A DNA stretch of 64,000 nucleotides from Haladaptatus litoreus (GTDB lineage Archaea > Halobacteriota > Halobacteria > Halobacteriales > Haladaptataceae): positions 248,001-312,000 of the forward strand of contig NZ_FTNO01000004.1 in NCBI RefSeq assembly GCF_900156425.1, read 5' to 3'. The notes under the pieces are model-generated. The model was not told where the DNA came from, ran no database searches, and saw only the letters and a program-made list of their open reading frames with translations. Numbering within the stretch: position 1 is the stretch's first letter; each line of letters opens with the position of its first letter. Both the position numbers and the translations under genes were made by a program. Shown here piece after piece: positions 34,846 to 44,336 of the stretch.

Positions 34846-36129
34846 TTATCGATGAAAATCGATTCTTTGTCCGGAATCTTCTCGATACACTGTTGTCTCG
34901 GCAGGGTTTGTTTCGGCAATTGGTCGACCATCCTTGAGGACAAGTCTTCGCGGTGCGCGCGTCCGAAGCACATTGAACGGATCGTGACTGTCGAAGACGA
35001 CAAGCGAGCCCTCATTGCCTTCTGTAAGGCCATATTCAGACACACCAAACACCTCGGCGTTCGCTTCTGTGAGCATCTCCCAGAGTGCTGGGACATCATC
35101 ACGGCCGCTCATCTGGGCGTAATGGAGTAAGATAAACGCCGCATCTAGTTGATCGCCGACGCCGTAGTGATACCACGGATCCATCACGGAGTCATGACCG
35201 ATGCCAACAGGTACGCCTGCATCTCGAAGCTGATCAATTCGAGTATGACCACGCCGTCGTGGATAGTCATCGTATCGACCCTGAAGGACGGCGTTGTCCG
35301 GCGGGTTCGTCACAACAGTGACACCGCTCTCTGCAAGCAGGGTAATCAGCTTGTTCGCATAGGCATTCGAATATGAATGCATTGCCGTTGCATGACTTGC
35401 CGTCGTTTGACTTCCCATGTCTCGCTTGAGTGCCTCGCTTGCGAGCACCTCCGTGAATCGTGACTGTGGGTCATCGGTCTCATCGATGTGGAGATCAAGT
35501 CGGAGATCATGACGTTCAGCAATGTCAACTGCAGTCTGCACATCGTTGACTCCGTCTTCACGGGTATGCTCGTTATGGGGTATGCCCCCAATCACGTCCA
35601 CGCCCATCTCGACTGCTTCGTGGAGTAACTCAAGATGGGTCTCGTCCGTGAAAAGACCGTCCTGTGGGAACGCAACGATCTGAAGCTCAACAAGATCAGC
35701 TACGTCTTCACGAAGTTCGAGCAACGCTTCGACACCGGTAAGCGTCTGTTCCGTGGTGTCAGCATGCGTTCGAACGCGCGTAATGCCATGGGCAGCAAAC
35801 CACTCAATCGTCTGTGTTGCGCGTTCTTTCAGCTCCGCTTTCTCAAGCGTGGTTTTTCTGTCGGCCCAAATTTTGATCCCTTCAGCAAGCGTGCCTGATT
35901 GATTCCATCGTGGATCGCCAGCCGTTCCAGTTGCATCCAGGTGAATATGTGGTTCGATGAGTGGTGGCGTTACAAGCCGACCCGCAGCATCGTATTGTTG
36001 GTCATCATCAAATGCCGCTGTGTCGCCTTCACCCGCGTCGATAATGCGGTCGATTTTGCTGTCTTGTATTTCGATATCAACACGCTCTCCGTCGAGCGTC
36101 ACCCCGTTTGTCACGAGAAAATCATTCAT
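34846..36129 (-). CDS. codA: Cytosine deaminase-like amidohydrolase
   Basis: 427 residues. Metal-binding PHIHLDATG near residue 60, LDLHIDETDDP near 210, SHATAMHS near 243 and GIGHDSVMDPW near 310 match cytosine deaminase rather than other amidohydrolases. It would deaminate cytosine (or an isoguanine/creatinine-type analogue) in the cytoplasm, feeding pyrimidine salvage. No cytosine permease lies next to it. Symbol assigned from motifs only; substrate is not proven. Confidence 0.8.
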   Translation of the reverse strand: MNDFLVTNGVTLDGERVDIEIQDSKIDRIIDAGEGDTAAFDDDQQYDAAGRLVTPPLIEPHIHLDATGTAGDPRWNQSGTLAEGIKIWADRKTTLEKAELKERATQTIEWFAAHGITRVRTHADTTEQTLTGVEALLELREDVADLVELQIVAFPQDGLFTDETHLELLHEAVEMGVDVIGGIPHNEHTREDGVNDVQTAVDIAERHDLRLDLHIDETDDPQSRFTEVLASEALKRDMGSQTTASHATAMHSYSNAYANKLITLLAESGVTVVTNPPDNAVLQGRYDDYPRRRGHTRIDQLRDAGVPVGIGHDSVMDPWYHYGVGDQLDAAFILLHYAQMSGRDDVPALWEMLTEANAEVFGVSEYGLTEGNEGSLVVFDSHDPFNVLRTRAPRRLVLKDGRPIAETNPAETTVYREDSGQRIDFHR

Positions 36130-36664
36130 ACTACTGATCTACTGCCAGTCGCTAAAGTTGTGCTGCCTCCTTCTCTCAACAGTAAGAAATCCACCGATTA
36201 TAGCGAGCGTGACTCGCGTGCTACACAACCCATTCTGAAGCGTACAGTGTAATTGGATCCGGATATCTTCAGTCACTAAAAACCAGCACAACGATCCAAT
36301 CTATACAAACAGGTTTTGCCATCCAATCCATCAAAATTGGTTTGGATAGATTGGGTAGAGAAGCAAACCGGATTAAATGGTTTTTCCATCAAAACCGCTG
36401 TCCGATCATCCTGTTTGGATGATTATTTAGCATATATTACAAAATATTTATATTGTTTGCACCCAGCCCTCATATTGCGGGAAAGGGACTAGGTCGATAG
36501 ATAAAATCTATCCAAATTGTCACCTTTCCTGTCATGATTTCAGCTGATTATTAAGTAGAATATTCTCGGATAGTCTAGTGTATCTTTGACTATCCACCTT
36601 CGTATTCTATTCATACGTATAGCGATACAATTTTGAATCACATAGGAGCGTGGACAGCGAGAAG
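36130..36664. other. Intergenic upstream of codA-like gene
   Basis: No gene seen. The first 100 bases should hold the amidohydrolase promoter; the rest carries the inverted-repeat cluster at 36294-36517 and an AT-rich tract near 36420-36460. Confidence 0.5.
36294..36517. repeat. Cluster of inverted repeats with TTTGGAT/ATCCAAA cores
   Basis: CCAATCTATACAAAC (36296-36310) is mirrored by GTTTGGATAGATTGG (36340-36354) with one mismatch. A direct partial copy, ATCCAATCCATCAAAA, starts at 36321. Also GGTTTT/AAAACC arms near 36379-36396, ATCATCC-TGTTT-GGATGAT (36406-36424) and GATAGAT-AAA-ATCTATC (36496-36512). The shared TTTGGAT core suggests a multi-site operator or iteron-like set. Confidence 0.6.
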
Positions 36665-38056
36665 TCAGTCACTTTGCGCTGCGATTGTGCGTTCACCGTC
36701 CGGCACCGAGTTAGACGATTCCAAAACAAAGAAATTGGAATACTGCAAATAATGATAATCGAATACTGAGCCAGCAGGATAGGTCGTAGCGTATATTTTC
36801 CCATCTCCGACAGCGGGTGTTCCAGCGGCTAGCAATCCTTCAGAAGATGTTTCAAGATCGCTCTCGTCTAATAACTGTGACCATTTTCGCTCACCAGTCG
36901 TTATATCGAGAGCGTGGATAGCTGCTCGGACCGTGCCTGGATTTGCTGGATCCATGTATCGACCACCAAGATAGACGGTTTTGTTAGCGATTGTGAGATT
37001 GCTGAAATAGTCACCAACCAGCTCTTTTGTCCAGACATGTGCTCCCGTCTTGGCATTCAATGCCGTTATCGTATTATCGCTTCCTGGCTCATAGAAGAGA
37101 ACATATCCGTTCGCAACGGCAAATCGTCGCTCCATAACGTTACTCGTACCAATATCATATGCCCAATCAATCCGTCCGCTATTCACTGATCGAGCTTCAA
37201 CTCTAATGACGTCATCATCATCTTCGATGTATTTTGTTCGAAGATAGTATACTCGACCATTAGCTACGACATGGTTTCCAAATGCAGAATCAGCGTCTGT
37301 CACGCGCCACTGTACTCTTCCTCGTGCTGCGTCGAGTGCTGTTCCATCACTAAAGAAAACAGTTCCATTCGCATAACTCAGTGCCCCATCACTCCCATCT
37401 GTTAGCATCCCGATGTCGTCTGTTTTCCAAATTGTCTCACCAGTCATGCTATCGAGTGCATACGCACCGTCGACATTTGACGTATAAATTCGCTGGTCAA
37501 TAGCGATTGGTGACGTCCATTTCAATGAGTCCGTACGACTCCATACGATATCACCACTTTCACTGTCGATTGCATAGAGGCCGCCCCGGTTTTCTTCATT
37601 CGTCTCTGAAACCTGTGTAGAAAAATATAGCATTTGCTCGCCTATCGTCGGTGTTTTTGGTGTAGGAAGATCAGATTGCTTCCACTGTTGCTCACCCGTT
37701 TCGGTATCATACGCACCAATATATCCGTCACTGTCAGCCGAGCCATTATTGGTCGTAACCGCAAGATACACAGTTCCATCTTTCACGACGGGCTCTTTTG
37801 AATGCATACTACCGTCAAGATCCATTTTCCAGTTCGTTGCTGTATAGGGAGTTGGACCGGTTCCAGAAACTGCACCAGTTCGTCGAGGATTTGACCGAGC
37901 TGTAATCCAATTAGTGGCTTTATCTGTACTACTATCATCATCTTTTGCAGCAACGGTTGTGGTTTCTAAACCTGCGGCTCCCACTGTGATGCCAACTGTT
38001 TTAAGAAATGTCCGTCGGCTATTTTGGTGACCATCTGGTTGGTTATCTTCTTGCAT
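36665..38056 (-). CDS. Tat-exported PQQ-like beta-propeller protein
   Basis: 463 residues. Tat signal with RR at 14-15 in NSRRTFLKTVGITVG. The body has repeated propeller blades recognised by GAYDTETGEQQW, YAIDSESGDIVW, YALDSMTGETIW, TALNAKTGAHVW and HALDITTGERKW, the PQQ/WD-like repeat pattern. Likely a secreted or surface-held binding scaffold; the quinone-binding residues of true dehydrogenases are not evident. Divergent from the beta-helix gene at 38290 and related to the propeller at 44337, so it is one flank of a surface module. Confidence 0.85.
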   Translation of the reverse strand: MQEDNQPDGHQNSRRTFLKTVGITVGAAGLETTTVAAKDDDSSTDKATNWITARSNPRRTGAVSGTGPTPYTATNWKMDLDGSMHSKEPVVKDGTVYLAVTTNNGSADSDGYIGAYDTETGEQQWKQSDLPTPKTPTIGEQMLYFSTQVSETNEENRGGLYAIDSESGDIVWSRTDSLKWTSPIAIDQRIYTSNVDGAYALDSMTGETIWKTDDIGMLTDGSDGALSYANGTVFFSDGTALDAARGRVQWRVTDADSAFGNHVVANGRVYYLRTKYIEDDDDVIRVEARSVNSGRIDWAYDIGTSNVMERRFAVANGYVLFYEPGSDNTITALNAKTGAHVWTKELVGDYFSNLTIANKTVYLGGRYMDPANPGTVRAAIHALDITTGERKWSQLLDESDLETSSEGLLAAGTPAVGDGKIYATTYPAGSVFDYHYLQYSNFFVLESSNSVPDGERTIAAQSD

Positions 38057-38289
38057 CTGTTGGTCTGGTAAAGAGAGTACTGTGGTATTTATCTACTGGT
38101 TCATGACTATATCCATATAGTAAAACATAAATACTGATTGTATAATTCATTACTAAGGAAATATGGGACTTAGAAAATTGATAGTGAGTCGAAGGCATAA
38201 AATGAACAGTTATTGCAAAGCAAAATTACTAGCTACACAATATTCCCTCAGGATCAAGAGGGAAAATATTCGTCTAATGGGGTGTATAA

Positions 38290-41200
38290 ATGCCGACGTA
38301 TAATATTGTAGACGAAGGGGCGGACAATAGCGGAAATTCGGCAATTGATCCTACTCTTTATAACCTTATTGAAGATGATACAACCATCATCTTCCCACCA
38401 GGGACATATCTGCTCAATGAACTTGTTGTGTATTCTGGCATTGATAATCTTCATTTAATCGCGCCAAATGGCGCTCGTCTCATTCCAGGCCAGTCAGGTG
38501 ATAGCATCCGGTGGTTCGATGTGTACTCTAACGGGTTCGTATTGGACGGATTTGAACTTGACATGCGAGAGACGGAGATTCCGCCGTTCGTGCGGATGAA
38601 TAATGAAGCTGGGAATTGGGAGCTCAAACGGTTAGTCACTCGTGGGAAGGTTCGAGCAGCCACCGATTCCAATATTGGCTCGGGTAACTCAAGCGATGCA
38701 CGAACGTATTTCCGGTTGTCAGCAGCAGATGGAACTCGAGGGCTATTACAGGATTGTTACTTCCACGAAGGAGCCTGTGAACCAACTGAAGCAAGTAATC
38801 GACGGGCAATCCTTGTCGAATCAGGAAAGGGGGAACTCGTCTTCAATCGGTGTTGGTTTGAGCTGTGGGGAGAAAACACAATTTATGCAAAAAAGCCAGA
38901 AGGCCCGCTAAAGATCTATAATTGCTTTTGGCGCAACACACAAGTCGGCGTTCGTATTGGAGGGAGGACCGAAGTTCGTAATTGTGTTTCAATCAAGGAC
39001 GATATCCATCCAGTTCAATCGTGGTCTGGTGGATCACTGCAGCGCGGTGTGAGCGTCGAGGGCGTTGTTCCTGCAGATCCTGAAAACGGGATCAACAGCT
39101 ATGAGGGGACAGCGACGATCGCAGATAGTGATTTTTATCATCGTTATCCTGATTCGAGCTGTGGTGGCCCAATTACAGCATCAGCTCCATGTGAAGAGAT
39201 CAATATCAACAATGTCCGCATTAGTTATAATTCTGAGAAATATCATGATGCGATCTATACGTTAAATGGACGGATGAACAATGGTGACGACGCTAATCTC
39301 GAATATCTTAAAATCAAAAACACTGAAGTTCATAACGATCACGATTATCAGTATGCCGTCTCAATTGGCCAAGAGCCAAACGAATGGGGTGATGTCGCCG
39401 GTGTGTTAGGTGGCAGTGGCCCACAGACGGACTCCTCGTATATCCAAAACCAGATGACGACCAACGGTGATCCGACCCCACCAGATACACGACCACCACT
39501 CCCATCTGCTCCACCACTTGGAGAAGTACCACTGCAATCGGCCCAACTTGTTCGCATCGATAACACAGGGAATGACTCCGTAGCGTCCTACCAGATTACT
39601 GGTGGTACGTACGTGCTTCCGGCAGGTGATAACGGGGCAACGGTAGCGATGGACTGGGGACCAAATGGCTCACCAGTACGCCCACCAGATTCAGAACAAG
39701 CCAGTGGGTCAGTTCCACCAGGAGAGGTGTATGCCTTCTACGTAACTGGCGGTATCGTCTCAACCGGTGCAAGTGGATCTGCAACATGGACAATTGATGG
39801 CACACCGTTTTCGCCAGGGAACGTACTTTCCACGGATACCCTGTCAGCTGACCAGGCATCCCAAGAGCAGTGGCACCAAGTCGAGGCAAGCGACCAATCG
39901 ACGGGCGTTGTTGTAGCAAACCCACCCTCATACAATGGGGCACAACCACTACATGTTCGTCTGCGAAACACTATCGCTGGCGGCTTTGATTACAAACTTG
40001 AAGAATGGGATTATCTGGATGGGGCACACACCACTGAAACGTTCAACACGCTTGCTGTGCCACCAGCTGAATATAACTTGCAGCTGGACAATGATCTTCC
40101 CTATCGAGTGAAAGCAGGGACAGCGTCGACTGATCACAACCGCACAACGGTCTCACTTGGGGATTTCTTCGGAGGAATACGACCGGTCATTCTGGCACAA
40201 TCACAGAGTTTCAATGGCCGTGATCCGATTGTCACCCGCGTTTCTAGTGTTTCCAGTGACTCATTTGAAGTACAGGTTCAAGAGGAAGGGAATGGTACTC
40301 ACCGAGTGGAGACGGTTGGCTATATTGCACTTCAGCCAGAAATTGGTTTCCTTGATGGGAAACCGTTTGAAGTTCGACGGACCGCTCAGGGAGTAACAGA
40401 TGAATGGACGCGTATAGAGTTCCAACGACCATATGAAAATCCACAGTTCGTTGCAAGTCTACAAACACTTCATGGGTTAGATACAGCAGGCCTTCGGTAT
40501 CGAAATCTTACGAGCACGGGTGTTGAAGTCAAGGTTGAAGAAGAACAAAGTTCGAGTAGTGAAACGAACCATGCAGAAGAAGCAATAGGGTATGCTGTTT
40601 TTGGAAATCCCCTATTAACGAGCACGATTTCCAATACTCAGTCACGCAGGCATGAATGGCACCAGGTAGACTCAATTGTACAGCCAGATGGTGTTGTTAT
40701 CGCAAAACCACTCTCATATAACGGCACTCAACCAATTCACGTTCGTCTTCAAAACGTGAGCGACGGGAGCATGGAATATAAACTTGAAGAATGGAGGTAT
40801 CAAGACGGCGAACATCTCGAAGAGACATTCCACACCCTCTCCATGAAAGAGGGAGAGCGCGAGGTACAACTCGACGATGGCGCTTCGTATCGGATGAAAG
40901 CAGGAACAGCAGGTGTCGCAGACTCCTTTGAATCCATTTCACTCGGGAATTTCTTCGGAACAGAGACACCAATCGTACTCACACAATCCCAGACATTCAA
41001 TGGAGGAGACCCAATCGTCACCCGATTACGGAACGTCTCGAGCGGGTCGTTCGACGTGCGAGTTCAAGAAGAGCAAGCCTCTGACGGCACACATCCAAAC
41101 GACGAAACGGTCGGTTACATTGCACTAGAACAAACCACAGCGCAGATCAATGATACACTGTTTGAGGTACAGCGAGCTGAAGGAGTTACCAATGAATGGT

Positions 41201-41409
41201 CTCAAATCACTTTCGAACAAGCATACGATACACCGCAATTCGTCGCTGATATGCAAACGATCAGAGGCCCCGATACAGCAAATCTCCGTTATCGGAATCT
41301 CACGAGTACCGGTGTCGAGGTCAAGATTGAAGAAGAACAAAGCGCAGACTTTGAAAGAGCCCACACCTCAGAAGTAGTCGGATACGTTGTTGTCGAAGAT
41401 TCCGTATAA
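38290..41409 (+). CDS. Beta-helix protein with two lectin-like cassettes
   Basis: 1039 residues. Residues 1-400 form a pectate-lyase-like right-handed beta-helix: TIIFPPGTYLLNEL near the start, then repeated DCYFHEG, NRCWFELWG, NCFWRNT and DSDFYHR turns. A linker domain (about 415-520) leads to two tandem cassettes (528-789 and 790-1039). Each contains about three 80-residue units with W..., YNG.QPLHVRL, SFxVxVQEE...ETVGYIAL and RYRNLTSTGVEVK; this resembles H-type lectin domains. No signal peptide is visible. A GGGGTG sequence lies 7-12 bases before the ATG. Probably binds or trims glycans; export route unknown. Confidence 0.75.
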   Translation: MPTYNIVDEGADNSGNSAIDPTLYNLIEDDTTIIFPPGTYLLNELVVYSGIDNLHLIAPNGARLIPGQSGDSIRWFDVYSNGFVLDGFELDMRETEIPPFVRMNNEAGNWELKRLVTRGKVRAATDSNIGSGNSSDARTYFRLSAADGTRGLLQDCYFHEGACEPTEASNRRAILVESGKGELVFNRCWFELWGENTIYAKKPEGPLKIYNCFWRNTQVGVRIGGRTEVRNCVSIKDDIHPVQSWSGGSLQRGVSVEGVVPADPENGINSYEGTATIADSDFYHRYPDSSCGGPITASAPCEEININNVRISYNSEKYHDAIYTLNGRMNNGDDANLEYLKIKNTEVHNDHDYQYAVSIGQEPNEWGDVAGVLGGSGPQTDSSYIQNQMTTNGDPTPPDTRPPLPSAPPLGEVPLQSAQLVRIDNTGNDSVASYQITGGTYVLPAGDNGATVAMDWGPNGSPVRPPDSEQASGSVPPGEVYAFYVTGGIVSTGASGSATWTIDGTPFSPGNVLSTDTLSADQASQEQWHQVEASDQSTGVVVANPPSYNGAQPLHVRLRNTIAGGFDYKLEEWDYLDGAHTTETFNTLAVPPAEYNLQLDNDLPYRVKAGTASTDHNRTTVSLGDFFGGIRPVILAQSQSFNGRDPIVTRVSSVSSDSFEVQVQEEGNGTHRVETVGYIALQPEIGFLDGKPFEVRRTAQGVTDEWTRIEFQRPYENPQFVASLQTLHGLDTAGLRYRNLTSTGVEVKVEEEQSSSSETNHAEEAIGYAVFGNPLLTSTISNTQSRRHEWHQVDSIVQPDGVVIAKPLSYNGTQPIHVRLQNVSDGSMEYKLEEWRYQDGEHLEETFHTLSMKEGEREVQLDDGASYRMKAGTAGVADSFESISLGNFFGTETPIVLTQSQTFNGGDPIVTRLRNVSSGSFDVRVQEEQASDGTHPNDETVGYIALEQTTAQINDTLFEVQRAEGVTNEWSQITFEQAYDTPQFVADMQTIRGPDTANLRYRNLTSTGVEVKIEEEQSADFERAHTSEVVGYVVVEDSV

Positions 41410-41756
41410 AGCCTGAAATAGGTTTTAGAAAATCCAGCAATGGTCTAGATATTTTCAAAGCACAATGGTGCATTGCTCTTAGTAATATATTGATAGATAC
41501 TGTGGTATGGTATGCCTGAATAGTGAATAAATCAGATAATTATCTTCAGGCACCGTATGACAATTGCTATGATCGATATTAATGAGATATGGTTCCGAGT
41601 AAAACCATTGTTTAGTATCAGTCTACTGATGGCACACCTCATCGAAAAACAAAGGACACAATTCTAGCTGATAACCGGGCACAAACGACTGTCGATGTCT
41701 GTCAGCAAAGCGGCAGACGCGTTGAATCCCAAAACGTCTCAAAGGGGGATGCGTGA
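41410..41756. other. Intergenic between beta-helix paralogues
   Basis: AT-rich, no gene recognised. A strong ribosome-binding-like AAGGGGG lies at 41741-41747, ten bases before the ATG at 41757. No terminator hairpin was noted after the first paralogue. Confidence 0.5.
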
Positions 41757-44087
41757 ATGCCAACGTACGATATTGTCGAACAAGGAGCGGATGAGAGTGG
41801 ACAGAACGCCATTGACCCTGTTCTTACCGATCTCGTCGGGAGCAACACGACGATCGTGTTCCCACCAGGCACCTACAGACTCAATGAACTCGTCGTTCAA
41901 TCCGGGACCAACGATCTCGAACTCATCGCCCCAAATGGTGCACGATTAATACCAGGTCGATCAGGCGACAATATCCGATGGATCGACGTATACTCGAATG
42001 GATTCGTGTTGGATGGATTCGAACTCGACATGCGAAATGTGACAGTGCCACCGTTTGTGCGAATGAATTCAAGCGCTGGTGACTGGGAACTCAGACGACT
42101 CGTCACCCGCGGGCGGGTTCGAAGCGCGACCGACCTCAATATTCAGTCAAATAACTCCGGTGAGGCACGGACCTATTTCCGCCTTTCATCAGCGGCAGGC
42201 ACACGTGGGCTGTTACAGGATTGTTACTTTCATGAGGGTTCGTGTGCACCAACCGAAGCGAGCAACCGCCGAGCGATTCTGGTCGAATCATCAAGTGGTG
42301 CCCTCACGTTCAACCGGTGTTGGTTTGAGTTGTGGGGCGAGAACACGATTTACGCAAAAAAACCTGAGGGAAGACTCGAGATCCAGAATTGCTTTTTCCG
42401 TAACACGCAGAACGGAATGCGCCTTGGTGGCAATACCGGTGTTCACAATTGTGTCTCGATCAAAAATGCCGCTCATCCGATTCAATCTTGGTCAGGTGGA
42501 TCACTCCAACGCGGGGTAAACGCGGAAGCGACCGTTCCGGCGAATTCATCAGCGGGTATTAACAGCTACAATGGGACACTCACCATCGCCGATAGCGATT
42601 TTTATCATCGGTATATGGACACCAGCTGTGGTGGGCCGATTACGGCACCGGCCCCTTGCCAGCGTATCGATATCCAACGGGTACGAATCAGTTATGAGTC
42701 GACAAAGAATCACGACGCGATCTATACATATGAAGGGCGTTTAAGTGATGGCACGCCGGCGAATCTTGAATACTTCCAACTTGAAGACGTCCACGTCACC
42801 AATGATCACAACTCAGAATACGGTGTTTTCATTGGACAGGTACCGGACTCGTGGGGGACAGTCTCCGGTGTGATTGGTGGCAGTGGTCCGCAAACCAATT
42901 CCTCATACATTCAAAATCGGATGACCACGAACGGGGATCCCACGCCACCGAACACGACGCCACCACTGCCGAGTCCACCGGCACTTGGAGACGTGCCGAT
43001 GGAACAGGCCCAACTCGTCCGTATCGATAACACGGAGAACAGTTCGCCAACCTCCTTCCAAATTACCGCTGGCGAGTACGCCCTTCCAGCAGGTAACGAT
43101 GGTTCGACGATTCCTACGGACTGGGGGTCGGACGGCGGTCCGAGACGGCCACCGAATTCAGATGTCGCTACTGGGACAGTGCCAGCAGGACAGGTATATT
43201 CATTCTACGTGACTGGCGGTATCGTCTCGATAGAAACAGACGGCCCGGCGACCGTGACTGTTGACGGAGAGCCATACGAACCGGGGACAGAAGCCGTTCC
43301 CACGACAAGTACTATTTCCAGCGATCAGCCAGACGCAACTCAGTGGCAGCTTGCTGAATCGGTCGTACAACAAAATGGTGTCGTCATTGCAAAGCCGTTG
43401 TCGTTCAATGGCTCGCAGCCAACACACGTCCGTCTACAGAACGTTGCCGATGGTGATTTTGAGTATAAACTCGAAGAATGGGCCTATCTTGATGGTGTCC
43501 ACACTAGCGAAACCTTCCACACGTTCTCCATGCAACCGGGTGAACGCGAATTGCCACGCACCGATGGGACAAGCTATCGAATAAAAACGGGCCAAACCTC
43601 AGTGCAAGATGAGTTCGTTACTGTCTCGCTTGGCGACTTTTTCGAGACAGCACCAGTCGTTCTTGCACAGCCACAAACAGCCAATGGGACAGAGCCGACG
43701 GTCTCGCGTCTTGACAATGTCTCTACCAGTTCATTCGAGGTACGGCTGCAAGAAGAGGAAGCCTTTACTGATGGACACCAATCCGAAACGGTCGGCTACA
43801 CGGCTCTACAGCCAACAACGGGGCAGCTCGAGGGCACTCCCTTCGAAGTACAACGGATTACAGTGACCGATGACTGGTCTCAGATTGCCTTTCAGCAGAC
43901 GTATGAGACGCCACAATTCGTTGCCGACATGCAGACGTTTAACGGGCCGGACACTGCGGCGTTGCGCTACCGAAATCTCACGAGCACGGGCGTCGAAATC
44001 AAAGTCGAAGAAGAACAAAGTGCGGACACTGAGACGAATCATGCGTCAGAAGTGATTGGTTATGCTGTCTTCGAGGACTCTGTCTAA
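41757..44087 (+). CDS. Beta-helix protein with one lectin-like cassette
   Basis: 776 residues, paralogue of the gene at 38290. The beta-helix part is aligned almost residue for residue (IVFPPGTYRLNELV, NRCWFELWGENTIYAKKPEG), the linker domain is kept, but only one cassette (530-776) follows instead of two. The N-terminus MPTYDIVEQGADESG again lacks a signal peptide. The difference shows that the cassette is gained or lost as a unit. Codon use is somewhat more GC-rich than in its sister, so the copies are not recent. Confidence 0.78.
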   Translation: MPTYDIVEQGADESGQNAIDPVLTDLVGSNTTIVFPPGTYRLNELVVQSGTNDLELIAPNGARLIPGRSGDNIRWIDVYSNGFVLDGFELDMRNVTVPPFVRMNSSAGDWELRRLVTRGRVRSATDLNIQSNNSGEARTYFRLSSAAGTRGLLQDCYFHEGSCAPTEASNRRAILVESSSGALTFNRCWFELWGENTIYAKKPEGRLEIQNCFFRNTQNGMRLGGNTGVHNCVSIKNAAHPIQSWSGGSLQRGVNAEATVPANSSAGINSYNGTLTIADSDFYHRYMDTSCGGPITAPAPCQRIDIQRVRISYESTKNHDAIYTYEGRLSDGTPANLEYFQLEDVHVTNDHNSEYGVFIGQVPDSWGTVSGVIGGSGPQTNSSYIQNRMTTNGDPTPPNTTPPLPSPPALGDVPMEQAQLVRIDNTENSSPTSFQITAGEYALPAGNDGSTIPTDWGSDGGPRRPPNSDVATGTVPAGQVYSFYVTGGIVSIETDGPATVTVDGEPYEPGTEAVPTTSTISSDQPDATQWQLAESVVQQNGVVIAKPLSFNGSQPTHVRLQNVADGDFEYKLEEWAYLDGVHTSETFHTFSMQPGERELPRTDGTSYRIKTGQTSVQDEFVTVSLGDFFETAPVVLAQPQTANGTEPTVSRLDNVSTSSFEVRLQEEEAFTDGHQSETVGYTALQPTTGQLEGTPFEVQRITVTDDWSQIAFQQTYETPQFVADMQTFNGPDTAALRYRNLTSTGVEIKVEEEQSADTETNHASEVIGYAVFEDSV

Positions 44088-44336
44088 AGCGTAGCACCAT
44101 CCCCAACATGGGAATCAAAGCGATTGGTTCCGTATCGGTCATCCATGACCGAAGACGGATTATCTGCATTGCAGGCGTTACAACCTCGTCGTTAATGGCG
44201 GGGTGGGTGCTACTATTTCGCCACACCAAGAATGGTGAATTCCAATCTGTCGCTATCACTGACTTGTAGACATAAGTCAGTAAATTTATATATCAATTAA
44301 CACAAAGCTTATTACAGAGACTCAAAAATCTGGCCT

